A stretch of DNA of 64,000 bases from Desulforamulus reducens MI-1. Its GTDB lineage: Bacteria > Bacillota > Desulfotomaculia > Desulfotomaculales > Desulfotomaculaceae. The DNA lies in NCBI RefSeq assembly GCF_000016165.1, contig NC_009253.1:2987484-3051483 (forward strand). The letters are read 5' to 3'. The translations under genes and the position numbers were made by a program. Position 1 is the stretch's first letter. Every line of letters begins with the position of its first letter. The notes beneath the pieces are model-generated. The model had not been told where the DNA came from. It saw only the letters and a program-made list of their open reading frames with translations, and searched no databases. Below are positions 9,769 to 18,228 of the stretch, one piece after another.

Positions 9769-10776
9769 CTAATTCCAGGAGTCTCCTATGCCAAAGGTAC
9801 AGTTAGGATAGTGGCACGGAGAACAAGCACGACAGAGTCCACCATGGGCAAGTTTCACAATATCCCGTCGGCTAATTCGGTCTCCCGCCAGCAGGCGCGG
9901 TAATACCAAGTCCAACACTGTTGTTCGGAAATACATTCCACAGGCTGGAATCCCCAGTACAGCCACATCACCCTTGTAAGCCATCAAAAACATGGCTCCA
10001 GGTAAAGCCGGTGCGCCATATTTTATTATTTCCGCCCCAGAATTTCGAATACCTAGGGGGGTTACATCATCTGGATCTACGGACATACCGCCGGATACCA
10101 AGATTATATCTGCCCCTTTTTCTATGGCATGGTTGATTTTTTCCGCAATCACTTGGGCATCATCTGGTGCATAGGCCAATTCGATGACAGTTGCCCCATA
10201 GGAAGCCATCTTTTCTGACAAAACCGGCCCAAAGGTATCTGTAATTCTACCTTTGTATACTTCACTGCCAGTAACAATCAAACCAACTTTTTTCTCTAAA
10301 AAGGGTACCACTTGAAGAATATTCCCTGCTTTGTTTATAATTCTCTCTGCCTGTGCTAAAATCTCTTCTTTAATCACCAGGGGAATCACCTTGGTCCCTG
10401 CCAGCATATCCCCCTCCTTTACCACGCTATGGTTAGGTAGAGTGGATAAAATAACATCCGGCAAGTCATTAATGGCATCCAAAGCATCAAGATTAATCTT
10501 TAATAGGCCCGCACATTCAGCAAATAAATTTACTCTGCTTTCTTTCGGCTGACTGCACCGAACACCGGCACCAGCAGCTGCTCTGGCCAACCGGCTGCCA
10601 GCCTCATCTTCATGAATTTCTCCCCCTTCAAGTTCCAATACATAGACATGCTCCTTACCTAATTTGAGAAATTCTTCAATATCCTGGGTCTGAATGATAT
10701 GTCCTTTTTTAAAGGCAGGGCCTTTGAATTCATCCTTTACTATTTTTGTGATATCATGGGAAAGAATTTTCCCCAC
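9769..10776 (-). CDS. Molybdopterin-binding (MoeA/MogA-like) protein, start codon unclear
   Basis: 335 residues from a GTG. A C-terminal MoCF-biosynthesis domain is clear: VGLIVTGSEVYKGRITDTFGP, then ILVSGGMSVDPDDVTPLGIRNSGA and the GIPACGMYF loop. It ends with a Cys cluster CRACSPCHYPNC. The protein probably handles molybdopterin for the hydroxylases nearby. Reading upstream of the GTG, the frame continues as RIIKIEDAVGKIL, which looks like the true family N-terminus, but only ATT (10797) or ATA codons are available before a stop codon. Either a rare start is used, the shorter GTG form is made, or the original start was lost. A terminator lies just upstream. Confidence 0.78.
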   Translation of the reverse strand: MGKILSHDITKIVKDEFKGPAFKKGHIIQTQDIEEFLKLGKEHVYVLELEGGEIHEDEAGSRLARAAAGAGVRCSQPKESRVNLFAECAGLLKINLDALDAINDLPDVILSTLPNHSVVKEGDMLAGTKVIPLVIKEEILAQAERIINKAGNILQVVPFLEKKVGLIVTGSEVYKGRITDTFGPVLSEKMASYGATVIELAYAPDDAQVIAEKINHAIEKGADIILVSGGMSVDPDDVTPLGIRNSGAEIIKYGAPALPGAMFLMAYKGDVAVLGIPACGMYFRTTVLDLVLPRLLAGDRISRRDIVKLAHGGLCRACSPCHYPNCTFGIGDSWN

Positions 10777-10837
10777 AGCATCTTCTATTTTAATAATTCT
10801 GTAATTTATGGGTACTCACCTCAATTTATTTTATAAA

Positions 10838-10885
10838 AAGGAATAGGGTCGTCTTTATAAAATAAATAGATGACCCTATTGCTAA
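10838..10885 (-). terminator. Terminator of the nucleoside transporter operon
   Basis: AATAGGGTCATCT and its near-complement flank an AT loop; on the minus strand the hairpin is followed by CCTTTTTAT. It separates the transporter operon from the molybdopterin gene. Confidence 0.75.
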
Positions 10886-10933
10886 TTTTATAATAATTAT
10901 ACGTTTTCTTCTAGATAATAGTCAATTAAACAA

Positions 10934-11419
10934 CTATCTCTTAAGTTTTTGAAATTTATCTTGGTAGCTGCCATCAACAATTTCTTTAAAGGCTTCAATA
11001 TAGTAGTGGCCCCGGTAGTAAACTAAATGCACACGCATTTTTTCTCCAGGTAACCTTGCTGCCACCGTAAGGATTGCTTCTCCGGTTTGTTTATCCGGTG
11101 AGAGTTTTACTTCATCCAGATAGAGATAAAGGGGCGTTAGGTATGGGTAACTTCTTTCCTTGGCAAAATTACGAGTAAAATCCTCTCGACTAATTTTTTC
11201 CCTTAATTGGGGGGTTAAGTAAAGGTAAATATCTCTGGGTCTATTATCATTGACGGCATCAATAAATTCCTGCACCCTATGGGTGGCTTGTCGCTCTCCG
11301 GGTAAAAAAGACCCAATGATCCAACCCACCATCAAGATGATAATCATGCATATCATCGTTCCCCGACTTTTGGTTAGCAGACCTTTAACAAAACTGTTCA
11401 AGAAAACCCCTCTTTCCAT
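10934..11419 (-). CDS. Membrane-anchored protein of unknown function, last gene of transporter operon
   Basis: 161 residues: an N-terminal signal-anchor (MICMIIILMVGWIIGSFLPG at about 22-41) and an extracytoplasmic domain (VQEFIDAVNDNRPRDIYLYLTPQLREKI, later RVHLVYYRGHYYIEAF). The alternating pattern resembles NTF2/DUF4878-like folds that follow lipoprotein anchors, but I do not recognise a family firmly. Its start codon abuts the stop of the upstream permease, so it is translated with the nucleoside transporter and may assist or modulate it. Confidence 0.7.
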   Translation of the reverse strand: MERGVFLNSFVKGLLTKSRGTMICMIIILMVGWIIGSFLPGERQATHRVQEFIDAVNDNRPRDIYLYLTPQLREKISREDFTRNFAKERSYPYLTPLYLYLDEVKLSPDKQTGEAILTVAARLPGEKMRVHLVYYRGHYYIEAFKEIVDGSYQDKFQKLKR

Positions 11420-12363
11420 TATCGTTCAGATCTGGAATAAGGAACTGTATATGCTGCAGGGAACTCAGCTTTTTTCGAAACACTTAAGAGAACAAGAATA
11501 GTTAAAATGTAGGGCAAGGCCAGTAAGAATTGGTGTGGCACCGGCATTCCCAATGCCTGCAGCCTAAGTTGCAAGGCGTTGGCACCACCAAAGAGCAGGG
11601 CTGCACCCAGGGCCCGGTAAGGGTTCCAACGGGCAAAGATCACAACGGCAACCGCAATAAATCCACGGCCTGCCACCATTTGATCTAAAAAAGTATTCAT
11701 AAAACCAATGGAGAGAAAGGCTCCACCCAGTCCCGCAAAGGCACCGCCAATCATCACACAAAGATAGCGCACCAACGGTACATTAATTCCCCGAGAATCG
11801 GCCGCCCGTGGATGCTCTCCAACGGCTCGAACGCTCAAACCAAAGGTTGTTTTTTCCATGACAATGTGGGTAACAATTACCAATATAAAAGCTAAATACA
11901 CCAAAATATTATGATTAAAAAACACAGGCCCCCAAAAAGGTAAATCCCCTAAAATTGGAATCTTTAGGGCAGGAAAGGCTTCAATTTGAGGGGGGAGTTT
12001 TTGTACCCCAAAAATACTGCGATATAAATAAGCTGAAAGACCCGTTCCCAATATGGTTAAGGCTGTGCCGGCAATCACTTGGTTTGCCTTGACAGTTACA
12101 CTTAAAAAGGCCATAATCAGGGAAAATAAAACACCAGTCAGGATGGCAATGAGAACCCCTACCCACAGATTGTCGGTAAAGTAGGTTCCCACAAAACCAC
12201 CCAGGGCTCCCATCAGCATTATTCCTTCTAAACCAAGATTCAGTATGCCGGCCCGCTGTGTAAAAATATCTCCCAAGGCAGTAAAAAGAATTGGCACACT
12301 GGTTCTAATGGCCCCCGCCAGTAGACTGATGAGAAAACCCTGGGTTAAAAGTTCTGTTTGCAT
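11419..12363 (-). CDS. nupQ: BMP/Nup-type nucleoside ABC transporter permease 2
   Basis: About 314 residues with 8-9 membrane helices; GILNLGLEGIMLMGALGGF near the start and GRGFIAVAVVIFARWNPYRALGAALLFG are typical of the YufQ/NupQ permeases of guanosine-type importers. I start at the ATG at 12363 because GGAGGGAC lies 8 nt ahead; the frame is open further upstream without a ribosome site. This start leaves a 59-bp overlap with the preceding permease gene. It pairs with the permease at 12305-13402. Confidence 0.9.
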   Translation of the reverse strand: MQTELLTQGFLISLLAGAIRTSVPILFTALGDIFTQRAGILNLGLEGIMLMGALGGFVGTYFTDNLWVGVLIAILTGVLFSLIMAFLSVTVKANQVIAGTALTILGTGLSAYLYRSIFGVQKLPPQIEAFPALKIPILGDLPFWGPVFFNHNILVYLAFILVIVTHIVMEKTTFGLSVRAVGEHPRAADSRGINVPLVRYLCVMIGGAFAGLGGAFLSIGFMNTFLDQMVAGRGFIAVAVVIFARWNPYRALGAALLFGGANALQLRLQALGMPVPHQFLLALPYILTILVLLSVSKKAEFPAAYTVPYSRSER

Positions 12364-13402
12364 GCCTGTCCCTCCATTGGGTGTAAACCACCCTACTAAT
12401 AACAAAGATAATGACTAGCCCTTCGATGACACTGACTAACGAAAAGGGTACTCCCACCATGCGCTGCATGGTGCTGCCGCCTACGATGAGAGCAGCAAAA
12501 AAGAACGATGAGATTCCAATCCCCAGTGGATTAAGATTGCCTAATAACGCCACCACAATGGCTAACATACCGTAACCGGAGTTAATATCATCCAATAAAC
12601 GATAATGGATGCCAAAAACCTCGGTCCAGCCGGCCACCCCGGCCAGACCAGAAGATATGAACATAATCAGAACAATGGTTTTAGATATCTTGATACCGCT
12701 ATATCGGGCCACATGATGCCCCTCCCCCATGAGTTTGATACGAAACCCGATGGTGGAACGCCAAAAGACATAGCCTGCGAAAATAATGAATACAGCAATA
12801 ATAATACCAAAGTGCAACCTGGTGCCACTTAGCAAAATAGGTAGTTTTAAGCTTTCTTGAATTAGTGGGGTTTGGGGAAAGCCATGGCCATTGGGATCTA
12901 TCATGGGACCACGCACCAGCCAGCCTAGTAAATAAACCGCCACGTAGTTCAGCATTAAGGTAGTAATCACTTCGTTGGCATTGAACTTAGCCCTAAATAC
13001 GCCAGCCAAACCACCCCACAGGGCCCCTCCCAGAAATGCTGCCAAAAAAGATAGGGGTAAAAGAATGGGAGCCGGCAGGGCGGAAAAGTTTAGGGCCACC
13101 AGCATCGCGAAGACAGTACCCAGGGTAAACTGCCCATCCCCACCAATGTTCCAAAGTTGACTTTTAAAGGCAATGGATGTACCTAGGGCCATAATCATCA
13201 GCGGTGTTGCCTTAACCAGGGTTTCGGCAATCCTGTTGGTGGAGCCAAAGGCACCCCAAAACAGCGTTTTAAAAGCTTCCAGGGGATCTTGCCCTGTGAA
13301 GAGCAAAAGTAGCGCCCCTACCAGCATCGCCAGTCCAATGGAAATGACAGGGGGTGCAATGCTCACCATGATATTCTTCAGAGAGGTTTTTCTGTTCAAC
13401 AT
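12305..13402 (-). CDS. nupP: BMP/Nup-type nucleoside ABC transporter permease 1
   Basis: 365 residues, about ten helices. LWNIGGDGQFTLGTVFAM and FRAKFNANEVITTLMLNYVAVYLLGWLV are signatures of the NupP/YufP permease. Its start overlaps the end of the ATPase gene by 7 bp, so translation is coupled. Together with the ATPase, second permease and lipoprotein it makes a nucleoside or purine importer. Confidence 0.92.
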   Translation of the reverse strand: MLNRKTSLKNIMVSIAPPVISIGLAMLVGALLLLFTGQDPLEAFKTLFWGAFGSTNRIAETLVKATPLMIMALGTSIAFKSQLWNIGGDGQFTLGTVFAMLVALNFSALPAPILLPLSFLAAFLGGALWGGLAGVFRAKFNANEVITTLMLNYVAVYLLGWLVRGPMIDPNGHGFPQTPLIQESLKLPILLSGTRLHFGIIIAVFIIFAGYVFWRSTIGFRIKLMGEGHHVARYSGIKISKTIVLIMFISSGLAGVAGWTEVFGIHYRLLDDINSGYGMLAIVVALLGNLNPLGIGISSFFFAALIVGGSTMQRMVGVPFSLVSVIEGLVIIFVISRVVYTQWRDRHANRTFNPGFSHQSTGGGH

Positions 13403-14928
13403 GCCGTCTTTTCCCCGCTTTCTACACCGGCCATCAGCATACCAATTTCCTCGATACTAACATTTTTGTTTTTAAGAATTCCTTTAATCCGGCCCTCATA
13501 AATAACAGCTATGCGGTCAGATATTTGGAGAAGTTCTTCCAAGTCTGCGGAAATTAATAGGATACTAACCCCTTTTTCTCTTTGTTCCAAAAGTTTTTCC
13601 CGGACATACATGGAGGCACCAATATCCAGCCCTCTGGTTGGTTGGTTGGCAATAATAACCCGGGGGGACGAACTAATTTCCCTGGCCAGAATAATTTTCT
13701 GTTGATTACCGCCTGAGAGGTCCTTTGCCTTTGCCTCTGGTCCACTGGCCTTAATGCGATACTCATTTAATAATTGTTGGGCATTGGCAGCAATGGCTTT
13801 AAAATTTAACAAGCCCCCGGTGGAAAAACGTGGACTCTGATATTCTTTGATAATTAAGTTGTTAGTTATATCAAAGCCCATTGCTAAACCGGTTTTATGA
13901 CGATCTTCCGGAATATGAGCAATTCCTTCCTTAATATATTCACTGGGATTTTTACCACTCAGGACCTGCCCATCCAATTGAATTTTTCCTGAAGTTAAAG
14001 GTCGTAATCCGGTAAGTACTTCACATAATTCCTTTTGACCATTTCCGTCCACACCAGCCAACCCTAATATTTCTCCGGCTCGGATATTAAAATTAACACA
14101 GTCTAATACCAGTAACTTATTTTCATTCTTTAGGGTAACATTATCAACAACCAGCCTTGTTTCCCCTGTGCAGTCAGGCCTTTCGTCAAAGCTTAACAAC
14201 ACTTCCCGCCCCACCATCATATTGGTTAAATCACTTTTGGTGGTTTGGTTAGTTATTTTTTCTCCTCCAACTTGGCAACCATCCCTTAATACGGTTACTT
14301 CATCGGCAATCTCTAATATTTCTTCTAATTTATGAGTAATAAGAATAATGGATTTTCCGTCGTCACGCATGAGCTTAAGAATTTTAAACAGCTCCGCTGT
14401 TTCCTGGGGTGTTAATACAGCGGTGGGCTCGTCCAGGATTAAAATATCGGCACCCCGATAAAGAACTGATAATATTTCCACCCTCTGTTGTTCCCCAACA
14501 GAGAGCTGTCTAATCTGGGCTTTGGGGTTCACCTTCAGGTTATATTTTTCTGATAGTTTTTTAAGAGAGTCCTCCACAGCCCCTTTGTCTAAAAAAATTC
14601 CCCTTTTAGCCGGTAACCCCAGCATAATGTTTTCCACCACAGTCATGGGTCTTACCAACATAAAATGCTGGTGTACCATGCCTATGCCTAAATTCATGGC
14701 CTGGGTAGGATTGTTTATGACCACCTCTGTGCCATTAATAAAAATTTGGCCTGCCTCTGGTTGATAAAGACCAAATAAAATATTCATGAGAGTTGTTTTA
14801 CCGGCTCCGTTTTCGCCAAGTAGTCCGTGGATAGATCCCTTGGCCAAGCGAAAATTCACCTGGTTATTGGCAATAACTCCCTTAAATCCTTTGGTGATCC
14901 CCTTCATTTCCACCGCGTATGATTGCAA
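13396..14928 (-). CDS. nupO: BMP/Nup-type ABC transporter ATPase (two nucleotide-binding domains)
   Basis: 510 residues with two ABC cassettes: Walker A GENGAGKTTL (about 38), signature LSVGEQQRVEI and Walker B ILILDEPTAVL in the first; a degenerate second with GLAGVDGNGQKEL in place of a canonical P-loop and SGGNQQKIILARE. This duplicated layout with one weak site is normal for YufO/RbsA-type ATPases. It energises uptake of nucleosides by the two permeases that follow. Confidence 0.93.
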   Translation of the reverse strand: MQSYAVEMKGITKGFKGVIANNQVNFRLAKGSIHGLLGENGAGKTTLMNILFGLYQPEAGQIFINGTEVVINNPTQAMNLGIGMVHQHFMLVRPMTVVENIMLGLPAKRGIFLDKGAVEDSLKKLSEKYNLKVNPKAQIRQLSVGEQQRVEILSVLYRGADILILDEPTAVLTPQETAELFKILKLMRDDGKSIILITHKLEEILEIADEVTVLRDGCQVGGEKITNQTTKSDLTNMMVGREVLLSFDERPDCTGETRLVVDNVTLKNENKLLVLDCVNFNIRAGEILGLAGVDGNGQKELCEVLTGLRPLTSGKIQLDGQVLSGKNPSEYIKEGIAHIPEDRHKTGLAMGFDITNNLIIKEYQSPRFSTGGLLNFKAIAANAQQLLNEYRIKASGPEAKAKDLSGGNQQKIILAREISSSPRVIIANQPTRGLDIGASMYVREKLLEQREKGVSILLISADLEELLQISDRIAVIYEGRIKGILKNKNVSIEEIGMLMAGVESGEKTAC

Positions 14929-14943
14929 ACCGACCTTGCCCCC

Positions 14944-14981
14944 TTAGAAAAACTTGCTTCCGCCAAGTTTTTCTAAGCGGA
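14944..14981 (-). terminator. Intercistronic hairpin between binding lipoprotein and ATPase genes
   Basis: CTTAGAAAAACTTG and its complement with a 7-nt loop; no U-run on the minus strand, so it is probably a stabilising or attenuating stem that favours the lipoprotein message. Confidence 0.6.
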
Positions 14982-15011
14982 AGCGTAGTTTACCCTATGC
15001 AAATCGTTACT

Positions 15012-16040
15012 TTATTTTTCAAATTTAGGCATTTCCACTGTGTTATTGGCCAAGCCTTTCTTCACTTCTTCCAGTTTCGCTTTCACCTCTGCAGGAACGG
15101 TGCTATCTAAACCATGGAATGGAGCAACCGTTACACCACCATTGGCAGCGGTTAACCAGTAAAATTTCTTATCTCTGTTGGTAAAATTGTTGTTTAAAAT
15201 ATCGTCAACCATTTCTTTCACCACAGGAGTCCAGTTGTAGGCAATACCGGATAATACATTGTTGGGCGCCAGTACATTTTGATCAGCAACATTGCCCAAT
15301 ACTGTTTTGTTTTTTTCTTTCCCTGCATCCACGACACCCAAGCCAATGCCATCACCGGAGTGCCAAATTACATCGGCACCGGCATCATACATGGAAATGG
15401 CCCCTTCTTTGGCCTTGGCAGCATCCCGCCAGTCTCCGGTGTAAAGTTCCTGAATTTGAATATCGGGATTAACCTGCTTGGCAGCATGTTTAAAGGCTTC
15501 GTGGCCACGGTAGATTTCTGCCACATCAGCGCCGCCCACTACACCAATTTTATTGGTCTTGGTCATGAGGCCGGCCAGGGTTCCCATCAGGTAGCCACCG
15601 TCCTCCAGCTTAACATCATAGACACAGGTATTGGGAAGGGTCTTAAATCCTGTTCCCAGGGCAAATTTGGTTTCGGGATACTCTTGGGCCACTTTGATAA
15701 TGGGCTCCATAAATTGGAAACCATGACCAATGATCAAATCATAGCCCTGGGAAGCAAAGTCCCTCAGGGTTGGTTCAATGTTAGATACTTCGTATACTTG
15801 TTCTGTGTAGGTCACTTCAATTTTACCGGCATATTCCTTTTCTAGAGCCTTTACACCTTCATACATAGCCTGATTCCAAGAGACATCATCGATCTTGCCC
15901 GGCAGAATCAAAGCAACTTTCAGGGGTTTTTTCCCGTCCTCTTTACCCCCTTGGGTTGCTTTTTCTTCTTTGTTGCCACACCCTGCCAGCAACAAACTCA
16001 TCATTAACAGGGCCACCAGCAAAAGTCTTGCTTTCTTCAT
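15012..16040 (-). CDS. nupN: BMP-family nucleoside-binding lipoprotein
   Basis: 342 residues; lipobox LMMSLLLAGCG with the modified Cys near residue 21, then the BMP/PnrA fold: VALILPGKIDDVSWNQAMYEG, YDLIIGHGFQF, KIGVVGGADVAEIYRGHEAF, DVIWHSGDGIGLGV. PnrA-type proteins bind purine nucleosides between two lobes. It is the first transporter gene after the hydroxylase subunit at 16127, so import and purine breakdown or salvage are linked in one transcript that begins at the riboswitch-controlled ade promoter. Confidence 0.92.
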   Translation of the reverse strand: MKKARLLLVALLMMSLLLAGCGNKEEKATQGGKEDGKKPLKVALILPGKIDDVSWNQAMYEGVKALEKEYAGKIEVTYTEQVYEVSNIEPTLRDFASQGYDLIIGHGFQFMEPIIKVAQEYPETKFALGTGFKTLPNTCVYDVKLEDGGYLMGTLAGLMTKTNKIGVVGGADVAEIYRGHEAFKHAAKQVNPDIQIQELYTGDWRDAAKAKEGAISMYDAGADVIWHSGDGIGLGVVDAGKEKNKTVLGNVADQNVLAPNNVLSGIAYNWTPVVKEMVDDILNNNFTNRDKKFYWLTAANGGVTVAPFHGLDSTVPAEVKAKLEEVKKGLANNTVEMPKFEK

Positions 16041-16126
16041 TTGTTATCCTCCTTATCTTGGGTAACTAGTTATTAAGGATTTTATCCTTTGACATCAAAC
16101 CTATGGCTTTCTTCCAGGCCAATTTC

Positions 16127-18217
16127 CTATTGAGCTATTCTTTCACGGGATACCGGCAACTCATTGATGGAAATATCCACAACTTCGTTTATGGCAGCAG
16201 TAATGGCCGGTGCAATGGCTACCGTTCCTACTTCTGCAGCACCCTTTAACCCCATTGGACCAGAATCTTCGTACTCATTAACGGTAGCTGTCTCCATATC
16301 CGCTAGGTCCAGGCTTGTGGGTATCAAGTAGGTGGATAAATTGGTCTGGTTAGGTACGCCATGGGTAAAATCCATTTGCTCCAGCAAGGTATAACCGACA
16401 CCCATGGCCACGCCGCCTTGTATTTGCCCTTCCAAAGCCATGGGGTTTATAATCTGTCCGGCCTCTGTGACCGCAAAAACCTGTAGGAGTTGCACTTCAC
16501 CTGTCAAGGGATTCACTTTTACCTTGGCTGCCTGGGCAATGAAGGTATACATGCAATGGGGTAGGCCAATTCCTAAGTCCGGCTGAGACACTTCCGGGAA
16601 TACGGCCTCTCCGATACCCTTCTGTCCCGTTTCTGCTTGCCTTTGCAAATCCGCCACCGCTGCCAATAGGGCATTGCCAGAGATATAGGTGGTTCGGGAA
16701 GCAGCAGTGGAGCCACTGTCATGGGTAAGTCCCGTATCTCCCATAACAATTTGGATCTTCTCTGGTGAAACACCCAGGGCCTGGGCTGCCAGTTGCACGA
16801 AAGCAGTAGTGCTTCCCTGTCCGATCTCCACCGTACCTATTTTTATTTCATAGAAACCCCCGGGCAGTCGTTCAATTTCGACCTTTGCTGTATCCTTTAT
16901 ACCCTTTCCCATACCGCAGCTAAGAAAGCCTGCGGCCATACCATATCCAATGTTTGGTTCCTCATTGTACAATCTCTCTTGCCATAGGTCTGACTTTTCT
17001 AGGATCTGCAGGGCTTCCCTTAGACCAACGGAATGGTTCATGGGCTGACCCAGACTCCCCTCTGCTCCTTTATACAAGGCATTCTTTATTCGAAGCTGCA
17101 CCGGGTCTAACTGGAGCTGTTTAGCTGCCCTGTTCAACAGTGTTTCTGTGGCAAAGGCCGTTTGTGGGGCACCAAACCCACGCATGGCACTGGCAGGAGG
17201 CTTGTTGGTATAGCATAAATAACCGTCGATTTGTACATTGGGAATCACATAGGGTCCCGCAGCATGTTCCACACCAAGTCCCACAACCGCAGGGCCTAGG
17301 GCTGCATAGGCCCCGGTATCGTAATAAACTTTCCCCTGGTAAGCGGTGATAAGCCCTTCCTTGGTGAACCCTAGCCTTACCTTAACCTTTGCAGCATGTC
17401 TTTTATAAGAGGCCATGAGCGATTCCTCCCGGGTAAACACCAGACGGGCCGGCAGCCCTGTTTTCCAGGTGACCAGGGCCAGGAACAACTGAACGGTATT
17501 ACCATCTTTACCCCCAAAGCCCCCACCAATATTTGGTGTTCTAACTCGTATTTTCTCCTGAGGAATGTCCAAACAACGGGCAATCTCCTGCTGATCGTAA
17601 AAGGGGTTTTGAGTGCCGGCAATAATATTCAAAACACCGTTTTCATCTAGGAAAGAAACACCTGACTCCGGTTCTAAATACAGGTGATCCACCACCGGTA
17701 CAGTAAAGGTATCTTCCAGGGTAAGGTGACTCCCTGCGAAGGCCCTTTCCGTATCCCCTTTGTAGAAGGGAATATGCTGCAATAGATTGCCCTGACCGTG
17801 AATCAAGGGGCTGCCTGCTTGGATAGCTTCTTCAGGCTCCTTGACCACATCCACGGTTTCATAGTCAATATGAACCAGCTGTGCATATTCACTGGCTAAG
17901 GTCGACGTTTTAGCCGCCACCACCGCAATTGGTTCTCCGAAAAACCGTACCCGTTCTTCAGCCAGTACAGGCTGATCCTTGACAATTTGACCAAAGTTAT
18001 TGACCTCGATATCCTTGGCTGTGAAACAATAGGCATCTTGCAGGTTAGTGAATGCACCTATATCAATTTTTGATATTTTGGCATGGGCCTGTGTTGAACG
18101 AACTAGTTTAAGGTGCAGCATCCCAGGAAGATAATAGTCACTGGCATAAAGGGCCTCACCTGTCACTTTACTTTTTGCATCCACACGAGGGATTGAAGTT
18201 CCGACCACACCAGGCAT
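16127..18217 (-). CDS. Xanthine dehydrogenase-type molybdopterin subunit (set 1)
   Basis: 696 residues. I start at the ATG at 18217 (AGGGGG 8 nt upstream); the frame continues further upstream into the end of ade without a ribosome site. Molybdopterin-binding features are GGGFGGKDGN, AMRGFGAPQ, EIGQGSTTAF and, near the C-terminus, GPMGLKGAAEVG with the catalytic-type Glu (K-G-A-A-E). It should combine with the FAD (20472) and 2Fe-2S (21327) subunits encoded upstream, with ade between them. Purine oxidation is inferred from the neighbours; the substrate could be another aromatic heterocycle. Confidence 0.88.
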   Translation of the reverse strand: MPGVVGTSIPRVDAKSKVTGEALYASDYYLPGMLHLKLVRSTQAHAKISKIDIGAFTNLQDAYCFTAKDIEVNNFGQIVKDQPVLAEERVRFFGEPIAVVAAKTSTLASEYAQLVHIDYETVDVVKEPEEAIQAGSPLIHGQGNLLQHIPFYKGDTERAFAGSHLTLEDTFTVPVVDHLYLEPESGVSFLDENGVLNIIAGTQNPFYDQQEIARCLDIPQEKIRVRTPNIGGGFGGKDGNTVQLFLALVTWKTGLPARLVFTREESLMASYKRHAAKVKVRLGFTKEGLITAYQGKVYYDTGAYAALGPAVVGLGVEHAAGPYVIPNVQIDGYLCYTNKPPASAMRGFGAPQTAFATETLLNRAAKQLQLDPVQLRIKNALYKGAEGSLGQPMNHSVGLREALQILEKSDLWQERLYNEEPNIGYGMAAGFLSCGMGKGIKDTAKVEIERLPGGFYEIKIGTVEIGQGSTTAFVQLAAQALGVSPEKIQIVMGDTGLTHDSGSTAASRTTYISGNALLAAVADLQRQAETGQKGIGEAVFPEVSQPDLGIGLPHCMYTFIAQAAKVKVNPLTGEVQLLQVFAVTEAGQIINPMALEGQIQGGVAMGVGYTLLEQMDFTHGVPNQTNLSTYLIPTSLDLADMETATVNEYEDSGPMGLKGAAEVGTVAIAPAITAAINEVVDISINELPVSRERIAQ

Positions 18218-18228
18218 TTTAAAACCCC

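Noticed and set aside
15279-15845. 188-codon plus-strand frame inside the BMP lipoprotein gene
   Set aside because: A shadow of the strong coding sequence on the other strand; no start signals.
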